Source: Ketobacter sp036337295 | GTDB taxonomy: Bacteria; Pseudomonadota; Gammaproteobacteria; Pseudomonadales; Ketobacteraceae | Assembly (NCBI GenBank): GCA_036337295.1 | Contig: JAYZEN010000007.1 | Location: 496,001 to 560,000, forward strand | Direction: 5' to 3' | Length of the DNA stretch: 64,000 nt | In this document: positions 62,713 through 64,000 of the stretch, piece by piece | How the letters are laid out: every line of letters starts with the position of its first letter | Numbering within the stretch: position 1 is the first letter of the stretch | Made by a program: the position numbers and the translations under genes | Notes under the pieces: model-generated | What the model was told of the DNA's origin: nothing | Database searches by the model: none | Seen by the model: only the letters and a program-made list of their open reading frames with translations

Positions 62713-63975
62713 ATGAGCGTGGAGAAATCAGTTTCCAGCGGTAACCACGATAATCAGCAGGATAAAACAGCGGATCTGGTTCGTTCCGAGCTGGAAGGGC
62801 AGTTCTATGTCAACCGCATGCGCCTGCGCTTCGATGGCGCGCTGGAAGCCCGCTACCGCCGCTACTGTGGTTTGCGGGATCGGCGTTATATCCGCCAGTT
62901 GGTGAACATCCTGATCGGGCTTTATTTCCTGTACGGTATTTTTGACTGGATGATGCTGGGCCCGCTGGTGGAGCCAATCTACAAGATCCGATATGCCATG
63001 GGCATGCCCGGATTGATCGCTATCTGGTTTTTAGTGCATACCCGCAAGCTCGATCTGTATCAGGACAAGCTGGTGGTGCTGGGCCTGTTCTGGTTGTCGG
63101 TCACCACGTTGACCATGGTGCGGGTGGTGCCCGAGGAACATAAAGGGCTCTATCTGCTGAGCGAACTGGCCATCATCATGGCCGGCATCACCATCGGTCG
63201 TATGCGCTTCTGGCCGGCGCTGAGCAGCGCTGTGCTGTTTGTGGTCAGCTATCTGTTGATTCTGTTTCCTGACGGCACCCGCAATACGTTCCTGCTGTAT
63301 TACCTCTTCCTCAGTTCCGGCGCCGTCGGCCTGTGTTTATTGGCCCAGTACTCGGCAGACCGCTCCAGTCGCCGGGAGTTTTTGCAGAAGCTGCTAATCC
63401 ATCGTAAGAACCAGCAGTTGAAAAAGCTCAATTCCCGACTCAAGGATCTGGCAGAAGTGGACCCTCTGACCGGCATTGGCAACCGGCGCTCCTTCGATCA
63501 GGTGCTGGACGAGGAGTGGCGTCGGGCGCGGCGCCGGGGCTACAACCTGGCCATGCTGATGTGCGACATCGATTACTTCAAATCCTATAACGACAGCTTC
63601 GGCCATCAGCAGGGTGATCTCTGCATCAAGCAGGTGGCGCAATGCATGAAACAGATGGTGCGGCGACCGGGTGATCTGGTGGCCCGCTACGGTGGGGAAG
63701 AGTTCGCAGTGATTCTGCCGGCCCTGGACGTGGAGGAGGCCGCCAATATTGCCCGTATCATCTGCCAGGGTGTGCGGGACTTGCGGTTGCCCCATCCCAT
63801 GTCACCGGTAAACGACCATGTCACTATCAGCGTCGGCGTGGCGGCCCTGGTGCCTGATGAACGGCTGGCGGCCGGTGATCTGGTGGGGTTTGCCGACGAA
63901 GCCCTGTACTACGCCAAGAAAAGTGGCCGCAACCGCATCCAGGTGTATCGCCCCGAAATGTCGGCCAACCGCTGA
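62713..63975 (+). CDS. GGDEF diguanylate cyclase with membrane sensor
   Basis: A 420-residue diguanylate cyclase. The N-terminal part has about six membrane helices (residues 55-220), probably a sensor. A short helix leads to the GGDEF domain (about 250-415) with active site GGEEF at residues 327-331. An RxxD inhibitory site (RPGD, 318-321) precedes it at the normal spacing, so product inhibition is expected. It makes cyclic-di-GMP from GTP and probably favours biofilm over motility. The signal sensed is unknown. Confidence 0.95.
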   Translation: MSVEKSVSSGNHDNQQDKTADLVRSELEGQFYVNRMRLRFDGALEARYRRYCGLRDRRYIRQLVNILIGLYFLYGIFDWMMLGPLVEPIYKIRYAMGMPGLIAIWFLVHTRKLDLYQDKLVVLGLFWLSVTTLTMVRVVPEEHKGLYLLSELAIIMAGITIGRMRFWPALSSAVLFVVSYLLILFPDGTRNTFLLYYLFLSSGAVGLCLLAQYSADRSSRREFLQKLLIHRKNQQLKKLNSRLKDLAEVDPLTGIGNRRSFDQVLDEEWRRARRRGYNLAMLMCDIDYFKSYNDSFGHQQGDLCIKQVAQCMKQMVRRPGDLVARYGGEEFAVILPALDVEEAANIARIICQGVRDLRLPHPMSPVNDHVTISVGVAALVPDERLAAGDLVGFADEALYYAKKSGRNRIQVYRPEMSANR

Positions 63976-64000
63976 TCGCTGGTTACTTCACCTAATTGCC

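Overview
The window is chromosomal DNA from a GC-rich gammaproteobacterium of the Pseudomonadales/Alcanivorax/Ketobacter type. The evidence is gene content and order. An NAD-glutamate dehydrogenase, DUF2835, pyrD, rmf and rlmL block lies at 3.4-12.3 kb. A topA, DUF6586, small conserved gene, lexA, psrA-like, nagZ, hpt-like, methylthioinosine phosphorylase, csiV and mfd block lies at 42.4-60.0 kb. From memory, both blocks match conserved Pseudomonas neighbourhoods. I see no rRNA, tRNA, CRISPR array, insertion sequence or prophage.

Layout. 0-3.1 kb (minus): a MoxR / DUF58 / DUF4381 / VWA operon of the Bat type, cut by the left edge. 3.4-12.3 kb: glutamate catabolism, pyrimidine synthesis, ribosome hibernation and rRNA methylation. 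12.4-21.3 kb: poorly known proteins, namely two convergent coiled-coil proteins, a DUF5610 protein and a 1370-residue two-lobed membrane protein translationally coupled to a small CxxC thioredoxin-fold protein. 21.3-26.0 kb: TatD, a degenerate EAL-HDOD protein, CheV, an OmpW porin behind FNR/ANR-like sites, and ThpR. 26.0-34.2 kb: the SOS mutasome, with imuA-imuB and dnaE2 separated by an acyltransferase, a small exported protein and a double-hotdog thioesterase-like protein; each polymerase unit has its own LexA box. 34.3-42.1 kb: single-gene units (beta-CASP hydrolase, lipoprotein, MOSC, CheZ-like, DUF6901, Usp, sterol-desaturase-like, AraC). 42.2-49.4 kb: an 18-codon small ORF, topA, an MCP, and lexA with tandem LexA boxes. 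49.8-60.0 kb: an outer-membrane protein, a PsrA-like regulator with tandem operators, L,D-transpeptidase, nagZ, an MscS channel, purine salvage genes, csiV and mfd. 60.3-64.0 kb: phasin, a Sel1 protein, a CnoX-like thioredoxin and a GGDEF protein.

How the genes relate. LexA (48.9 kb) probably controls itself, imuAB and dnaE2, giving damage-inducible mutagenesis, while Mfd handles transcription-coupled repair. PsrA-like regulation (fatty-acid sensing in Pseudomonas), phasin, the desaturase-like enzyme, the thioesterase-like protein and OmpW point to a lipid-using, possibly polyester-storing lifestyle. CheV, an MCP, a CheZ-like protein, an EAL-HDOD protein and a GGDEF cyclase are scattered signalling genes rather than a cluster. 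Many convergent neighbours overlap at their stop codons, so the region is compact.

The best candidates for something undescribed are the giant two-lobed membrane protein with its coupled CxxC partner, the split mutasome with interposed lipid-type genes, and the 18-codon ORF ahead of topA. All functional statements are from reading the sequence and memory of families; no search was run.
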